From the NCBI RefSeq assembly GCF_036850765.1, contig NC_089491.1, positions 127,424,766 through 127,488,765 of the forward strand: 64,000 bases of DNA, in the 5' to 3' direction. Source of the DNA: Saccopteryx bilineata. Lineage: Eukaryota > Chordata > Mammalia > Chiroptera > Emballonuridae. The notes under the pieces are model-generated. The model saw only the letters and a list, made by a program, of their open reading frames with translations. It did not search any database and was not told the origin of the DNA. The translations under genes were made by a program, and so were the position numbers. Within the stretch, counting starts at the first letter, position 1; each line of letters opens with the position of its first letter. This document shows positions 9,616-22,525 of this stretch, one piece after another.

Positions 9616-11993
9616 TGAGAATCAATTTTTTTTCTTATAACGCTGAAGTTATCCATAAATCTCAGAATTCATTAGTCAATGATGAATAAAAAGTGAATAT
9701 TATAAGGTAAATGAAATTCAACATAACACATTTACCTTATTCTAAAATGTCTTAATAAATTAAAAAGTTTTATCTGTTCCTTTCTCTTCTGCCTACCTTA
9801 ACCACCTGAATGTGTGTGTGTGTGTGCGTGCGTGTGTGTGTTTTAAAATTTAGATTAATAGCTAGTGGAAGAGAGAAAGAGAAACAGAGAGACAGAGAGA
9901 AACAGAAATAAATAGAGAATTAATCTCTGTCATTTCTCAGTATTTAAGAGAGGGTGGCAAGCATCAGCTATAGCAATTTAGAGAATGGTAAAAACATGTT
10001 TTATTGTATGGGATAGTAGAATATTCAGTTTGTCAGAAACCTTATTAACCACAGTGTTTAGACCCCTCAATTAAGAGGAGAAAATGATGACTCTGAACTC
10101 TGAACCAGGACTTGAACTCTTCATAATTGATTTACGGTAGCAGGTAACGTCACCATGCTGAATAAACAGGTAGCGTGGCTCAGAGAAGAGTTCCTTTTTG
10201 TATACTGTAACTTCTCATCTTTTTAGGAGCACAGAAAATTTGGAAACAGGAACTTGACATTTTCAGAGAATTATTACAGTGCTAAAGAGTTCAAAGTGTT
10301 TATTCTTGAGACCTAGAAAACAAAGTGCCTCTTGATCCGAGGTTTTCAAAAAGGATTGCTGTACTAAAGTGTAATCAGCATTCAGTCAAAACTACTTATG
10401 TGGAGGCTAGAGCTAGATAATTGAATTTTAAAAGATTACCCTCCTTATGCTTTTTGTAAGAAAGGCAAATTAAAGTAGAATGTTAGAACCAGACAGAACT
10501 TATGTGTTTTCTTCCAGAAATGTTCTCTTCAGTGTGGAAACATAAACAGCATTCATTGTCCCTTTTAATGCCTTTATTATATTGATGATACACTTATAAC
10601 TTCTTGTATTACTCTCAGTCTAGAGTCTGTACACACACCTCACACATACACGAAAACGGCACATTAAAGTTCAAACTAGATTTTATTTCTAGAATGTAAA
10701 CAGCCACTTGCAGCAGTTTTTCTTGCTATAGATTTTATTATTCAAAGGTAATGAAAAAGCAAAGATAATAAGGCAAAAATAAATACAGAAATTATGTAAA
10801 GAGCTTGGTTTTCCTCCTTTATGTTTGTCTTGATATGTTTTCAAAACCATGGGATTACTGATAGCACTTTATTATATTTTCTGGGTTTTTTAGTAAATTT
10901 TATGGTTTCTAGTTCACTATAGCCCACAATATCCCACTACTACTAAATATATTTTTTGTTTCTCTCATATAACAATACACTTTCTAAGTTATATTTTGGG
11001 TTGTACCATATAAGCACATATAGATGGAATAAGCATCATTATTTATTCAATTTGTCATTGGGCACAGTTGCAAATTTATTTGTCAGAAAAATTGCTAGAA
11101 GTAACAAAACTGATTAAATGGATATAGATATTTAAAAACTTTTTATAGATATTACTATTAAAATAGACAGGTAGCTATATATTGATGGGGAAAGAGAGCA
11201 AAGGCAGATGGACATCACATTTTATAAATGTTGGAAAGCCTGCATCAGTAAGAAGCTTTCACGCCTAATTTAGCTTAATTTTTTAGAAGGTTAAAGTATT
11301 CCTAGCTAATTAGTTCATTGTGACCTCAGAGTACACTTTGCCTTTAGCCCTCCAGACTGGTTTGGGAGGAGTCTCCCCAAGGCACTCCCTGGGGCAGGTG
11401 CTGGTCAGGGTGATGCTTCTGTGCTTCCACTTTAAGGCACCTGCAGTAAAAGCCAGAATGACAACTAGAGAAGCCTGCCACTCTAGCCTAGAAGAAGATT
11501 GGTTTGTGGGAGGAATCAACACAAACTCATGAAATTAAAAAAAAAAAACTGTTTGGTTGACTAAGAAAAAAGTAGTCCTTCCTAACCAAAAAATATAAAC
11601 AGAAGCTTAACAGAGATGGTCATATTTTTCCCTTCTGCCCTTTTCTCTGCTTTCCTGATTGGGAATGCACTAGCCACATTTGCAGCCATGATGTGTGGCC
11701 TGGCAGCTGGATGACGAACCAAGTACAGGCTTTGAGCTGTGCCTGGACTAGACTGGACTGGACTAAGTTTTTATATGAGCTGGACCATAGTGCAGAACAT
11801 TCAGACTTTGGTCTTTATGCTGGGTTTAATGAAGACAAGGTTGGACTTTTTTTCTTGGTGAGATGAATGGAGATGAGGCACTGAAAGCCTGTGAGCAACC
11901 TTCTATTTCAAGAATAAGTTTTACTGCAGCAGCCTAATGTGTTTGCTTCTCCAAATGTGGGTCTTATAAAATGCTTTTTATACAATATGTACA
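9616..11993. other. Unique DNA with simple repeats
   Basis: It holds a TG/CG dinucleotide run at about 9810-9841 and a GA/CAGA-rich stretch at about 9869-9905. A less AT-rich block at 11300-11530 and another at 11640-11880, with short GGACT iterations near 11745-11763, are not assigned to any family. No gene is supported. Confidence 0.5.
9810..9841. repeat. (TG)n microsatellite
   Basis: An alternating TG run with two TGCG interruptions. Confidence 0.9.
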
Positions 11994-12216
11994 CCGGAGT
12001 TTTCCACCTCCAGTCTGTGGACCAGTGCTGGTCTGCCAAAAATTTTGTGCTCGGCTGCAAAAGAGTTAACCATCTTGATAATGTAAGATTATAGAGTCTA
12101 TAGTCATTCGGTCTATAATCTTCATACAACATCAGTGTAGTTAACTCTTTTGTGACCGGCACAAAAATTTCTGGTGGACTGGCACTGGTCCACAGACTGG
12201 AGGTTGAAAACCACTG
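11994..12216. mobile_element. Palindromic hAT-like MITE (foldback element)
   Basis: The right end reads GGTTGAAAACCACTG, and the left end is its diverged complement (CCGGAGTTTTCCACCTCC). The match continues inward through CAGTCTGTGGACCAGTGC, AAATTTTTGTGC and AGAGTTAAC to nearly the centre, so almost the whole 223 bp is one inverted repeat. CAGTGGTTTTCAACC-type ends are typical of hAT elements. No clean 8-bp target duplication is left. Confidence 0.8.
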
Positions 12217-12353
12217 CCATACACAAGCCCCACTTCAACCTGTTTCAGAGCCAATATCATTGCCAAGTTGCATTCCAAGTTGTGACAACTATATTTTAGT
12301 TGTGTATAGAAGATACCCGTTACTATTTAACTATTTATTTTATTTTATTTTTT

Positions 12354-12730
12354 GCCCTGGCTGGTTGGCTCAACAGTAGAGCATCGGCCTGGTTTGTGGA
12401 AGTCTCTGAATGTGGAAGTTCTGGGTTCTACTCCCAATCAGGGCACACAGGAGAAGTAACCATCTGCTTCTCTAGCCCTCCCCCACTCCTTCTCTCTCTT
12501 GCTCTCTCTCTCTTCCCCTCTGGCAGCCATGGCTTGAATGGTTTGAGCAAGTTGGCCCTGGCTGTTGAAGATGGTTCAATGGCCTTGCCTCATGAACTGA
12601 AACAGCTCAGCGGCCCCAGATGGGCAGAGCACCATCCTGTAAGTTAGCTTGCTGGATGAATCTTGGTTGGAGCACATGCGGGAGTTTGTCTCTCTGCCTC
12701 CCTGCCTTCCTGTTTCTCACTTAAAAAAAA
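12354..12730 (+). mobile_element. Class A long SINE, old copy
   Basis: The head GCCCTGGCTGGTTGGCTCAA starts at 12354. A B-box-like GGTTCTACTCC, the CT-rich stretch and a diverged body follow; it ends in TTTCTCACTTAAAAAAAA. It shows many changes and a loss of the CTCF-like portion. A TG microsatellite abuts its tail. Confidence 0.88.
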
Positions 12731-12732
12731 TA

Positions 12733-12753
12733 TGTGTGTGTGTGTGTGTGTGT
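12733..12753. repeat. (TG)n microsatellite at a SINE tail
   Basis: A pure TG run directly after the A-rich tail of the class A SINE, as often arises from such tails. Confidence 0.9.
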
Positions 12754-12759
12754 ATGTTT

Positions 12760-13685
12760 CATTTACTATTTTGACCTTTTAACTATATTCAATCATTTAC
12801 TATTTTACCCATTTAAATATTCAAAATAAAGTAAACTTCATACTTTTTATGTTTACTTTTTACTTTTATATGTTAGCTTATTTATTTTAATTTTAATTAT
12901 AGACTGTGTAGAATTTATTTTGGCATAAAGTATGAAAATCCATTTCTTTTTTATATTATGTTGTCTCAACATTACTGACTTGATGATATAGATATTCTCC
13001 AAGATTTGATATGCCATCTTTATCATATACTGAATTGTTATTGTATTTTGGTTAAGTTCTGAACTACCTATTCTGGTTCTAAGATTTGTTAGTCTCACAT
13101 TTAAAAAAATATGTTAACTTTATTATAGATATTTTGTCTCATATAATTGTTAAATGTCATTTAATTAAAATTAATTTTGATGTTCTTTTCCTTTTGCATG
13201 TTTATATCTATATGAATGTTAACATCATTTTTAGTTAAAATGTGTATATCTATATTATTTGGGGAAGATATATATATATATATAAGTTGATGTATTAAAA
13301 TGCTTTCTGTCTTAGCTGTAATTGACAGAATATCTAATTTAAAATGTTATAAGCAAAAGAGAGAATTTATTAACTCATATAACAAGACATTCAAAGACAT
13401 GATAATATTGAGGTTAGCTAAGTCAGTAGTTCAAAACTAGACTCTCCTTTGATTCTGTACTAATATTTTTGCTGTCTCGATTTTTGACATCAGGCTTTTC
13501 TCTGATGGTCACATGGCAGTTATGTCATATTCAAGCTCACACAAAGTCTAAGGTAAAGAAAAAAGAATCTTTCTTTTTTGCATTTAGAGAGAAGAAAGAT
13601 TTCCAGGAATTTTCAGCCAACCTCCTCTTTATTTTGAAAATTCTACAACTGGATTAATCAAAATTTACCTCTTAGGAAAAAGGAT
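12760..13685. other. AT-rich unique DNA with a (TA)n run
   Basis: A TA run sits at 13268-13284. The part at about 13330-13640 (TTTATTAACTCATATAAC, later GGTCACATGGCAG) has the feel of an ancient mammalian repeat, but I cannot name it. Confidence 0.4.
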
Positions 13686-14700
13686 TTTTTATTTTATCTT
13701 TATTTTGAGACTTTAGCTTTTTAAGCAGTTTTAGGTTCACAGCAAAATTGGAAGTGTATACAGAAATTTCCCATAGTCCTCCAGCTCCTGCAAATATATA
13801 GCCTCCCCTATTATCAACATTGCTACCAGAGTGTAACATTTGTAATGATTGAAGAACCTACCGGGCACTGACACATTGTAATCATTCACAATCCAGTAGT
13901 GTATACTATAGCTCATTCTGGGTATTGTACATTCTATAGGTTTGGACAAATGTCTAATGACATGGATCATACAGAGTATTTTTATATCTCTAAAAATCCT
14001 TTGTTCTCCACTACTCATTCATGCCTCCTCCCTAACTCTGGCAACAACTAATCCCTTTTTATTCATTCCATAGTTTTGCCATTTCCAGAATGTCATATGA
14101 TTGGAAACATATAGAATGAAGTCTTTTGAGGTTGGCTTTTCACACTTAGTAATATTCACTTAAGATTTCTCCATGTCTTTGTTTTCCCTTTTATTGAACT
14201 TATTGGGGTGACACTGGCTAATGTATCTCTTTGTTACTTGATAGTTCATTTATTTTTAGTCATAAATAGTATTCCATTATCTGTAGGTACCACAGTTTAT
14301 TTATCCATTTATCTACTAAAAATATATCTTGATTGCTTCCAAGTTTCAGAAATTATGAATAAAGCTACTGTAAATATCTGTACTGATTTTTGCATGGACA
14401 TATATTTTCAACTCCTTGGGGTAAACATCAATGAGCTGGATGGCTGGATTTTGTGAAAAGAGTGTATTTAGTTTTCTAAGAACTACCAAACTATCTGTCA
14501 AAGTGGTTGTGACATTTTCCATTTCCACCAGCAATGAATAAGAGTTTGCTTTGTTCCCATCATCGCCAGGTATTATCTGTGTTCTAAATTTTTAGCCATT
14601 CTAATAGAAGTGTATTGATATCTCATTGTTGTTTAAATTTGCATTTTCTCATTGCATTTCGTGTGCTTCATCAAGTGTTTTTCATATGCTTATTGGGTTT
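13686..14700 (-). mobile_element. Old L1 3' end (L1M type), reverse strand
   Basis: The plus strand reads as the complement of an ancient L1 3' UTR and ORF2 end: TTTTAGGTTCACAGCAAAAT, GGACAAATGTCTAATGACAT, TTTTGCCATTTCCAGAATGT, then GCAATGAATAAGAGTTTGCT. The match to remembered L1M-type sequence is diverged but collinear over about 1 kb. It is 5' truncated. A very short younger L1 end is inserted at about 14182-14223. Confidence 0.8.
14182..14223 (-). mobile_element. Very short (about 40 bp) L1 3' end insertion
   Basis: TTTTATTGAACTTATTGGGG followed by TGACACTGGCT is the complement of the end of a different L1 (compare 31305-31326 and 50630-50660). The surrounding old L1 resumes after it, with CTTTG on both sides as a possible remnant of the duplication. 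Confidence 0.6.
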
Positions 14701-15003
14701 CTACATTTTCAAGATAGAAAAGGTCAATAGTTTGTTGGGTAGGTAAACAACAAAGTAATACTTAATTTAGGGAGACTTTTTAAGTTACTGATTAATTCTA
14801 TCCAAAGCCAACGAGTAACATTCTACTTACTCAAGTCCCTCTTATATAGGTTATTAAGGTTCCTTTGTTGTCTTTGTATAGGATTTGTACACTAGATATG
14901 TTTTTCTCCTAGAGATTTTTCTCTTTAAGTTACTTCAATGAGGCCTTTCCTTTCTTTCAACTTTCTAAGCTATATAGGAAAGCAAGTTCTTTTAAAAATG
15001 ATT

Positions 15004-15120
15004 TTCCTCTCTAGATAGATAGAGATATGTATGTATATATGTATACATAAAATTGGTACACATACATGTATATATGTCTCTATAAAACATATATATGAAT
15101 AATGTATATTATATACATTT
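15004..15120. repeat. AT/TG-rich degenerate simple repeat
   Basis: Iterated GATA, GTATATAT and ACATATAT units over about 115 bp. Nothing else is seen in the surrounding 14701-15250. Confidence 0.75.
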
Positions 15121-15254
15121 TGATATGACAACTAAAATTTTAAGAAAACTTTAATTTATGTAACATATTTTTCCATTAATTAAACATGCTTTTAGCATCA
15201 ACACTGGCACTATCTCACAAGACTTTTATAAAGAAAACTTAGTTGTAGAGTTAA

Positions 15255-15465
15255 GCTTTTCTGGCTTTGAATTCTAGCTTAATAATTCACTAAGTACATG
15301 ACAATGGACAGGTTATTGAGACTGTCTGTTAACTCAGTTTCTTCATAAATAAAGTGGGATTATAATTGTATTTACCTTATGGGAGAGTTGTTAAGAAATA
15401 GAATATTTATTAGGGTTAATCCTCACAAAACCAGTGCTCAATTATTGTCAAATAATTTTATTTTT
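15255..15465 (+). mobile_element. MIR relic
   Basis: The order of MIR is recognisable: TTTGAATTCTAGCTTA, CAATGGACAGGTTATTGA (MIR core), CTCAGTTTCTTCATAAATAA, GTGGGATTATAATTGTA..., and an end in GTGCTCAATTATTGTC. MIRs are ancient L2-mobilised SINEs, so this is among the oldest DNA in the window. Confidence 0.82.
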
Positions 15466-17347
15466 CTTAGCAGTAATAATACAAACCTTTTGTCTTACTT
15501 TCCTGGTAAATTTATGTTTTCTCAGTTTTGAGGACTTGTGAATGCATGAAATGCATAATTAGAATGATTGACATAATCATTTTTTGTACAATTTGGGAAA
15601 CACTGGACTTGTATATGAGCTACAATTTTTAAAAGGTAAATTTAAACAAAACAGGTTAAGTTGGAAGTTTTCAAATTTTAAATTTTTCTTCAGTTTAAAG
15701 CTGAAGTACAATTTTCTAAAAAAATTTGAAGAAGTAATTAAAAAGAATCCAAGTTCTTAATTTGAAAGTGGGTATAAAATTCTTAAAGCTGTTTATTATA
15801 TTTCTCTACATTAAAATATAAATGGATATTCTTGAGAAATAAATGCTAGAATTTAAATTTTTAAATACTTCACATACAGTATGTCAGAATTATCTATTCT
15901 GTTTATAGAGATTTTATAGTAGGAGTTTTCTCAATGAGAGATAAAACTGCTTAATCAAGGTCTCTAGGTCAGGCACTAGTACAAGCTGAGAGGTATTCAT
16001 GTTGAAATTTTGTTGGAAGGACCTCATTTCATGCTACTAATTACTGAGTGAAAAGCCAAGAAAAACAAACATCTGCATCACAATTTCCTTCTGGTTAGAG
16101 CAATTCATATCTGTCATTTCGAGAGATTCAGCCAGACCAAGCACAGTGTAGCTTATGCTGAGCTTGGGCCAAAAATGTATGGGATAGCTTAAAATGCTTT
16201 GTTTAATAATCTTAAGGCTATATTCTGAGAACACTAATCCCCTAGAGAGGTGTTATACGGGATAGGAGAAACCATTTCATTCTGCGGAAAATATTACTCA
16301 AAAGGCCCTTGTATAAAAGGAAAATAGAAACAAAATTTAAAAAGCAACAGGAGAGGGGAAAAATGTATTGGAAAATCTCTTGTTATTTTTTTTAAATATC
16401 AATTGAAATAGAAAAAAGGTAGTATGATGACTATGCTTCTCATAGCAATAAAACATTTCTATTTTTATGCCTGTAATACATGTTAATAAAATAAAAGAAA
16501 AAATGAAATAAAAAGCTTGGACCTTTTTTAATCCTGAAAAGTTAAAAGATCAAATAAAAACCTGTTGAGAGTCTGTGAGGAAAGTCTTATTAAAAGCTAT
16601 ATATAAAGTGGGTATCACAGAAGTTTCAGAACTTTCAGAATTTCTCACGATGTTTCTTTCTTTCTTTGTTTTTTTTTACTAATTTTATCAAATTTTGCCA
16701 GAAAATGTTTAATGTCAGCAAATATATTCACTAGCAGAATCCATTATTTAATGTGTCTCCACATAATACAAAAGCATCAAAACATGGACACCATGAAAAA
16801 ACAAAAGCAAAACAATAATAGATTTTTTAGCAAATAGATGTGATGAGCAGGGTTAGTTTTAGAAATCTACTTTTATCCATCGGATGGTTTTAGGATGAGT
16901 CAACACAGTCCTGAGGATTCTATTATTACGGTAAACATAATACATCTGGGCATTACGCAGATCAAGATCAATATATTCTTCAGTTGAATTATTGTTCTAT
17001 TACATTTATATTTAAATTGTATGAATAATGTGCATTAATAAATGAAAAAATAATTTTACAAAACAAAACAAAGCCATTAGATAGAAGCAAATATGCCTCC
17101 ACTTTTAATAATGATAAAACCTGGGTTATATAAACTATCATATTCATCATGATTTTAGATTCTGAGGCGTTGACATTTTCATCTTTGTAGTTTACACATT
17201 AAATATAAAAAGTTTTAATGTGTATACAAGATAAATGATTTATATGTTCTTAGCAACAAAACAAACTTCTTAATTACTGATCAGTCTATTTTCTAAGAAT
17301 TTGTAGTTTACTTTTTATTTTAACAGCCCCATGCCTTCAGTTACATA
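15466..17347. other. AT-rich unique DNA
   Basis: No gene, MITE or SINE recognised. A CTTT/TTTC run is at about 16652-16668. Confidence 0.5.
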
Positions 17348-17743
17348 CAGGTATTGATTGACTTATGACCTATGCAACTTACAACCATACGACTTTACGA
17401 CCACAATCGCTAGCCACAACTGCTCTGCATCTGGCAGCGCAAGCGTTGCCCAGCTGGGCGTAGGACAGTGAGGACCAGCTTCCGGCAGCACTACTATCTC
17501 CGCGTGCACCACTTCAACTGTTAACTCAGACTCGGTACAGCAATTTGTGTTTTGTGTCTTGGATATTTTTCATCAAACCCCTTCCAAGATGTCTACCAAG
17601 AGGAAATTGTCTTTGTCTTTTACTTAAAGATTTTTATAACATCATTTCACAGTACTATACATATGGCCTACTCAATTTATGACCAAATTGTGTTACAACC
17701 GGTCTGTTGGAACCAATCGTGGCCATAAGTCGAGCACTAGCTG
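17348..17743 (+). mobile_element. Tigger/pogo-type non-autonomous DNA transposon
   Basis: The ends are CAGGTATTGATTGACTTATG and GGCCATAAGTCGAGCACTAGCTG, an inverted repeat of about 23 bp with CAG...CTG termini, flanked by TA on both sides (17346-17347, 17744-17745). TA duplication with CAG ends is the Tigger/pogo signature. A vestige of coding sequence at about 17589 reads MSTKRKLSLSF, like the basic start of Tigger transposases, before a stop. So it is a deletion derivative of about 396 bp. Orientation follows that vestige. Confidence 0.88.
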
Positions 17744-17829
17744 TATATGCAAATGTCCTTGTGGGTCTCCCTAATTTTCTGGCATGTAGAACATCAGAGT
17801 ATAAGCCTATTACTTTAACCTCATATAAG

Positions 17830-17968
17830 AGGAAAAGAGAGAGAGAGAAGCAAGAGGGGAGAGGTGGAGAAGCAGATAGTCACTCTCCTGTGTGGCTTGA
17901 CTGGGAATTGAACCCAGGACTTCCACATGCTGGGCTGACACTCTATCACTGAGCCAACAAGCCAAGGC
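17830..17968 (-). mobile_element. Class A SINE, head-only fragment, reverse strand
   Basis: On the reverse strand the head (GCCTTGGCTTGTTGGCTCAG), B-box region and CT-rich stretch are present. The body and tail are missing, about 220 bp short of full length. A clear target duplication was not found. Confidence 0.8.
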
Positions 17969-18044
17969 AATTTTGTTCTCTTTTAACCATTTCATTTTGG
18001 TTCCAAAGGCTTAGTAGTAAATGTTTAAACCCATATCAGGCAAG

Positions 18045-18410
18045 ATAGGCCAGGTCATGTTGTGGTAACAAAAAAAACCCAAAATCTTATTGATATATGA
18101 AATGAAATTTTATTATTTCTTACATTACATGTAAAAGGAGTAGACTGAGACTCTCCTCTCCTTGCCACTCAAGGACTCAGGCTCAAACAATAACTTTCTT
18201 AATATGTGCCCACGATTACCATGACTGATAGAAGAGAATGTATAAAGTAATGCATTAGATCTCAAAAACAATGGTCTAGATATAACACATGCCACTTTCA
18301 CTCTAACTTCATTGATAGAGAAGTTTACATGTTCAAAACTACCACAAAGCAAGGCAAGAAAGTGTAATCTTACCAAGTATCCAGAAGGAAAACCTGAATG
18401 CTTACGAACT
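18045..18410 (+). repeat. Ancient interspersed repeat, family not named
   Basis: The sequence runs GTTGTGGTAACAAAAA, AATCTTATTGATATATGAAA and finally GTGTAATCTTACCAAGTATC. This order matches a mammal-wide repeat that I remember but cannot assign. Diverged relatives may be at 49200-49510 and 54590-54960. Confidence 0.45.
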
Positions 18411-18639
18411 TCTTGAAAACCACCACAAAACAGCCTATGTTGGAAACTTTGTTGATTGGTAAAATAAACCTGAATAAGAGTTCAAATAACTTATAAGTGA
18501 CACTCACATGGGCTCCGTTAAGAAGAGTGGTTGAATGTTGTTTAGAGAAAAATAGTAAATTTCTATTTTTTAATATCTGTTTCATTTATTTAGTAGACAC
18601 TTTTATTCATCTGATGAGTGTTTTATTCCTTTTTCAGTC

Positions 18640-18905
18640 CCAAATCGCATATCACTTCCTCTATAAAGTCTCCTCCGACTCACTCAGGTAGCAATAATCA
18701 CTTTGCTCTACATGCAATGTCTGTATGTTTTTTCTGCTTTGCATTTATCATACTTAACTGTCATTCATTTATTTATTTGCTCATGATTAGATGACATGTT
18801 CTCTGAGTGCCAAAACTATGCCCTGTTCCTCACTGGGTCCTCAGTATGTTTCATAGAACATAGAAAACTTTCAATTTGGGTTGAACTATTTATTGTATCT
18901 TACAA
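18640..18905 (+). mobile_element. L2-like relic (3' part)
   Basis: AAGTCTCCTCCGACTC, then ATTAGATGACATGTTCTCTG, GCCAAAACTATGCCCTG, CCTCAGTATG and a closing AACTATTT follow the order of an L2 3' end. It is heavily diverged. Confidence 0.6.
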
Positions 18906-21900
18906 GCCAGGTATTTAAAAACAAAAAGTATTTAGTTGGTTGATGAGAAAAGAGAATTAATAACTGGACAAAAGTGAGTCAGAACAGAATCAAAGCTTGT
19001 TCAGGAACTTGCTACAGATGAATTCCAAAGGATAATACTGCAACAGATGTATTAATTTTATAATAAAAATCACAGTACTTTTTTCTGTGTATATTGGGTA
19101 TATTGTTTTAGAGAGAGAACAACAATCTAGATTAACATTTACAAAGCTAACTTTATTTTGTTGTGTTAAGATTCGCTGATTGGGAATATTCACTTATTAA
19201 AATAACTTCAAAATATACTCTTTAACATCATAAAAGTATCATAACTATTCTTGTCATTATCTGAAAAATACAACTACTTATAAGAAGTAAATATATATAT
19301 GCATTTTATCTGTACATAAATACATTGAAATTTAAAGTTTCTCTAGGCTTATCACTTAGATGAATTTTTCATATCTCTTAATTAATGTTACCTCAAAATT
19401 AAAAGTATGACAGTTTAGTTACCCACTGATTGTAATATGTAAATGGGAATTTTAACTCAATCAGTGTTATATATGCAGGACTGAGGAGAATAATAATGAA
19501 GCGGCTTACTATAATTACTCAGTTGCATCAACAATCTTATTAAAAAGCATGTTAATTCAATTTTAAGTTATTGGCCTCTAGATTAAAGTAAAAGTGGGAA
19601 GAAATGCAGGTTTGTCTGCTCTAAGTTAAATTGGTATATAGATAAATGTTATATCACAAAGAGTATATAACTTATTTAGGTTTTGTAAAAACTCACCCTT
19701 TATTGTTCACTGTGAAGAGCATGTCAGTGGCTGTTTTATAAGACTTCAGTGTAAATTCAAATCCGGTGTAAGAAAATTCTATTTTCAAACGACTCCAAAA
19801 ACTAATAGGCCCATTTAGAGCATAAATAAGATGATATAATTAAAAAGTAGGCCACTCTGAAAGAAAGTTATTGAGTCTGGACTTAGTTATATATGTTACC
19901 TGAACTGGGTATTGCTTTAGAATTTAGGAAATAGTGATTAGTGAAGTGCAGTCAGGGAAAAATTTGAGTTTACATAAATTATTTATTAGTATCTTGGTAG
20001 AAAGAGCTAAATTTTATTTAGCTTATTTTTTAAGAAAATGAACTAAAGACTTTGTATACACTCACTCTCACTTGATAAAAAAACTCTTGAATATGAACTA
20101 CATTAAAATAGCTCTACCGTTCCCGTGACAAACACGAGTGAAACTGTTAGTATGGGGGGAAACCTAATTACTTCCACTAGTTTTCATTTAAAAAGAACAA
20201 ATTACGAGCGAGAAATTAAGTTACACTTAACATAGTTAAAATGATTTTGTTCAACCATGTCTAGAAGAAGAATAATTATGGATACAGCATGAAGTAAAGC
20301 TTTTCTGCTTCCTGTAGGTACTCTGTTGGGTCCTGGAAGAGAACAGATGTACCAACACAGCATTAAACAAATGCATCGACTTTATCACAAGCTGAGCTTT
20401 GTCCTCAAATGTCACTGTAGTTGCCTAAAATGGTGAATCACAGAAACTAATATGGGTCTCCAACATCTGAGTGTAACTACAATCTAGTTGAGTGTCTTTC
20501 TTGATCCATTTCTTGTAGGTTTTTACCCTAACTTGGTCATCAATATCTTATAATTTTATAGAAAAGGAATGTGGATAAAGAACATTGCCTATGGGAAAAA
20601 GGTATATTTTTATGCCTAAGGCTTAGAAAAAAAATTAATAGCTTTAAACAGTGTACAGAGATAAAAACATATTTATTAAGGATTACCAGGTAGATACTAT
20701 ATTCATTCTTCTGAATGGCATAAAATAGCCCAGGGATGAAGGCTATTTGAATCAGATATCAGGTCAATTTTTCCCACACAATTATTACCAAATTACTCTT
20801 TGATGTGAATGCCTTCTACTCTATTGAGGGATATAATAACAACCTATGCTTATTCTAAGCAAAAGTTAAAAATATTTCTCAGAATATATTTCCTAAAGGG
20901 TCAAAGGCAAATAATATTTGTCTCTTTGCTTAAATCATCTCAGTTTTTTTGAAAAACACACAACATATTACACTTAAGCTTATAATTCATTCTGAATTTT
21001 TATATATGGAGAGAGAAAATAATCTATGTTGTTCTGTATTTTAGAAGCACCCTTTAATCTAGGACTAATTTTGTCCCATTGTTGAGTACAATATTCTTAG
21101 TACAATATCCCATGTCTTGGGAATTAAGACACATTTTTATTATAGCTTTTTATTATGTAAAAATCTATTCATGGCCCTTTGGGAAGTCCATTGACTGTTT
21201 TTATGCTCTCATACCCTCAAGTCTTGTGTAGTAGTGTCTTCATATATGTTGCTGTTTTTCAGTCTGCTGTAGATAAACAGTTGACCTTTCAACAATCTCT
21301 AGAACTGTCTCTTTGCAATTCTCTTCCTTCTGGTACTGAGCACACTCTATCTGCCTTGGCCTCTTAGGAATTCCAACTCAGTCTATTCTACTCAGGGAAA
21401 CTACTCAACTCTACCTTGGTTCCATTTTTTTGCTCTGTGTCATGAGGATTGTCTATGGGTATTATGCTGAGGGATATTAATGGGCTCAGATAATCTGTTT
21501 TTTCTCTCTCAGAAAGCATTGTTCTGTATTGACTTTTGTTCAATGTCTGAAAACTCTTGTTACATATATTTTGTATGATTTTTAATTGTCAAGGAGGTAG
21601 TGTAAATCTAATACATGTTACCTAATTTCAGTCAAAAGCTCAAATTCTGTCTTGTTTTTATTTCTATTATTTTTCTGTTTACACTTTAATATGGATGATT
21701 TCAATTTACATTCAAGTTTTCTGCAGTGTAACCTTTCAAAGTGAATTCTTATTTCTAATTTGTCTTTTTACTTGTAACATTTCCTTTATAGTCTGCTTTT
21801 TTTGGGTTAAATATCTGCTAAATTTACCATGTTTTCAGGTATGTTCTCAATCTTTTCCACTAGATCTTTTGAGATGATATTTATACTGTTTTAATCTCTG

Positions 21901-22509
21901 ATTGATAGTTTTATTATCTTTGTTATTCTAGGCTCAGTCTCTGTTAGCTGTTTATTTCCTAGGTTGCTTCTTCTTTTCCTTCTCTCTGTTTTCTGGTACA
22001 TTTTATAAAGTAGCATACTGATTATGAGATGGGACGACTGTAGAGAGTGAGGTAAATTTAAGCCAAGACATTAGAATGTCTTTTGTACTTTTCAAGCAAC
22101 TAATGATGAATGTTACATCTGTAGAGTCCATAGATAAACTGGTACAGCATTTTATTATTAACATAGTTGCTTATATTAAAATACAAATTTTTAAATTTCT
22201 TGGTGGGAGACAGGGATACTCCTGCTACCTTGTTCTTAATTATGTGCCAGGGAAGTAAAAAACTATTTTTTTTATTTTTATTTTATTTTTTATTTTTTTT
22301 AGGGTTTTTTCTTCATTCTCAGCTTTCATTAGACCCTAAAAGTGACTCTTCAGGCTGTTGCTCTTTCTCCAGCAGAAAACTGGTTTGTCTGTTACTTGGT
22401 ATTAGGCTTCTGGTAGAAGAAGGGACGTTTCTTGGTTTTATAAATTAGTGAATGTTGAATCTGGATAAAGTTTTACACAAGATTTAATGTATTGTCTTTC
22501 AACTGACTT
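18906..22509. other. Mostly unique AT-rich DNA
   Basis: No gene is supported. The part at about 21150-21640 (with CAATGTCTGAAAACTC near 21540) may be a remote LINE relic. A T-rich homopolymer-like stretch lies at 22264-22304. Confidence 0.4.
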
Positions 22510-22525
22510 GAAAGTCTAAGTTTAG

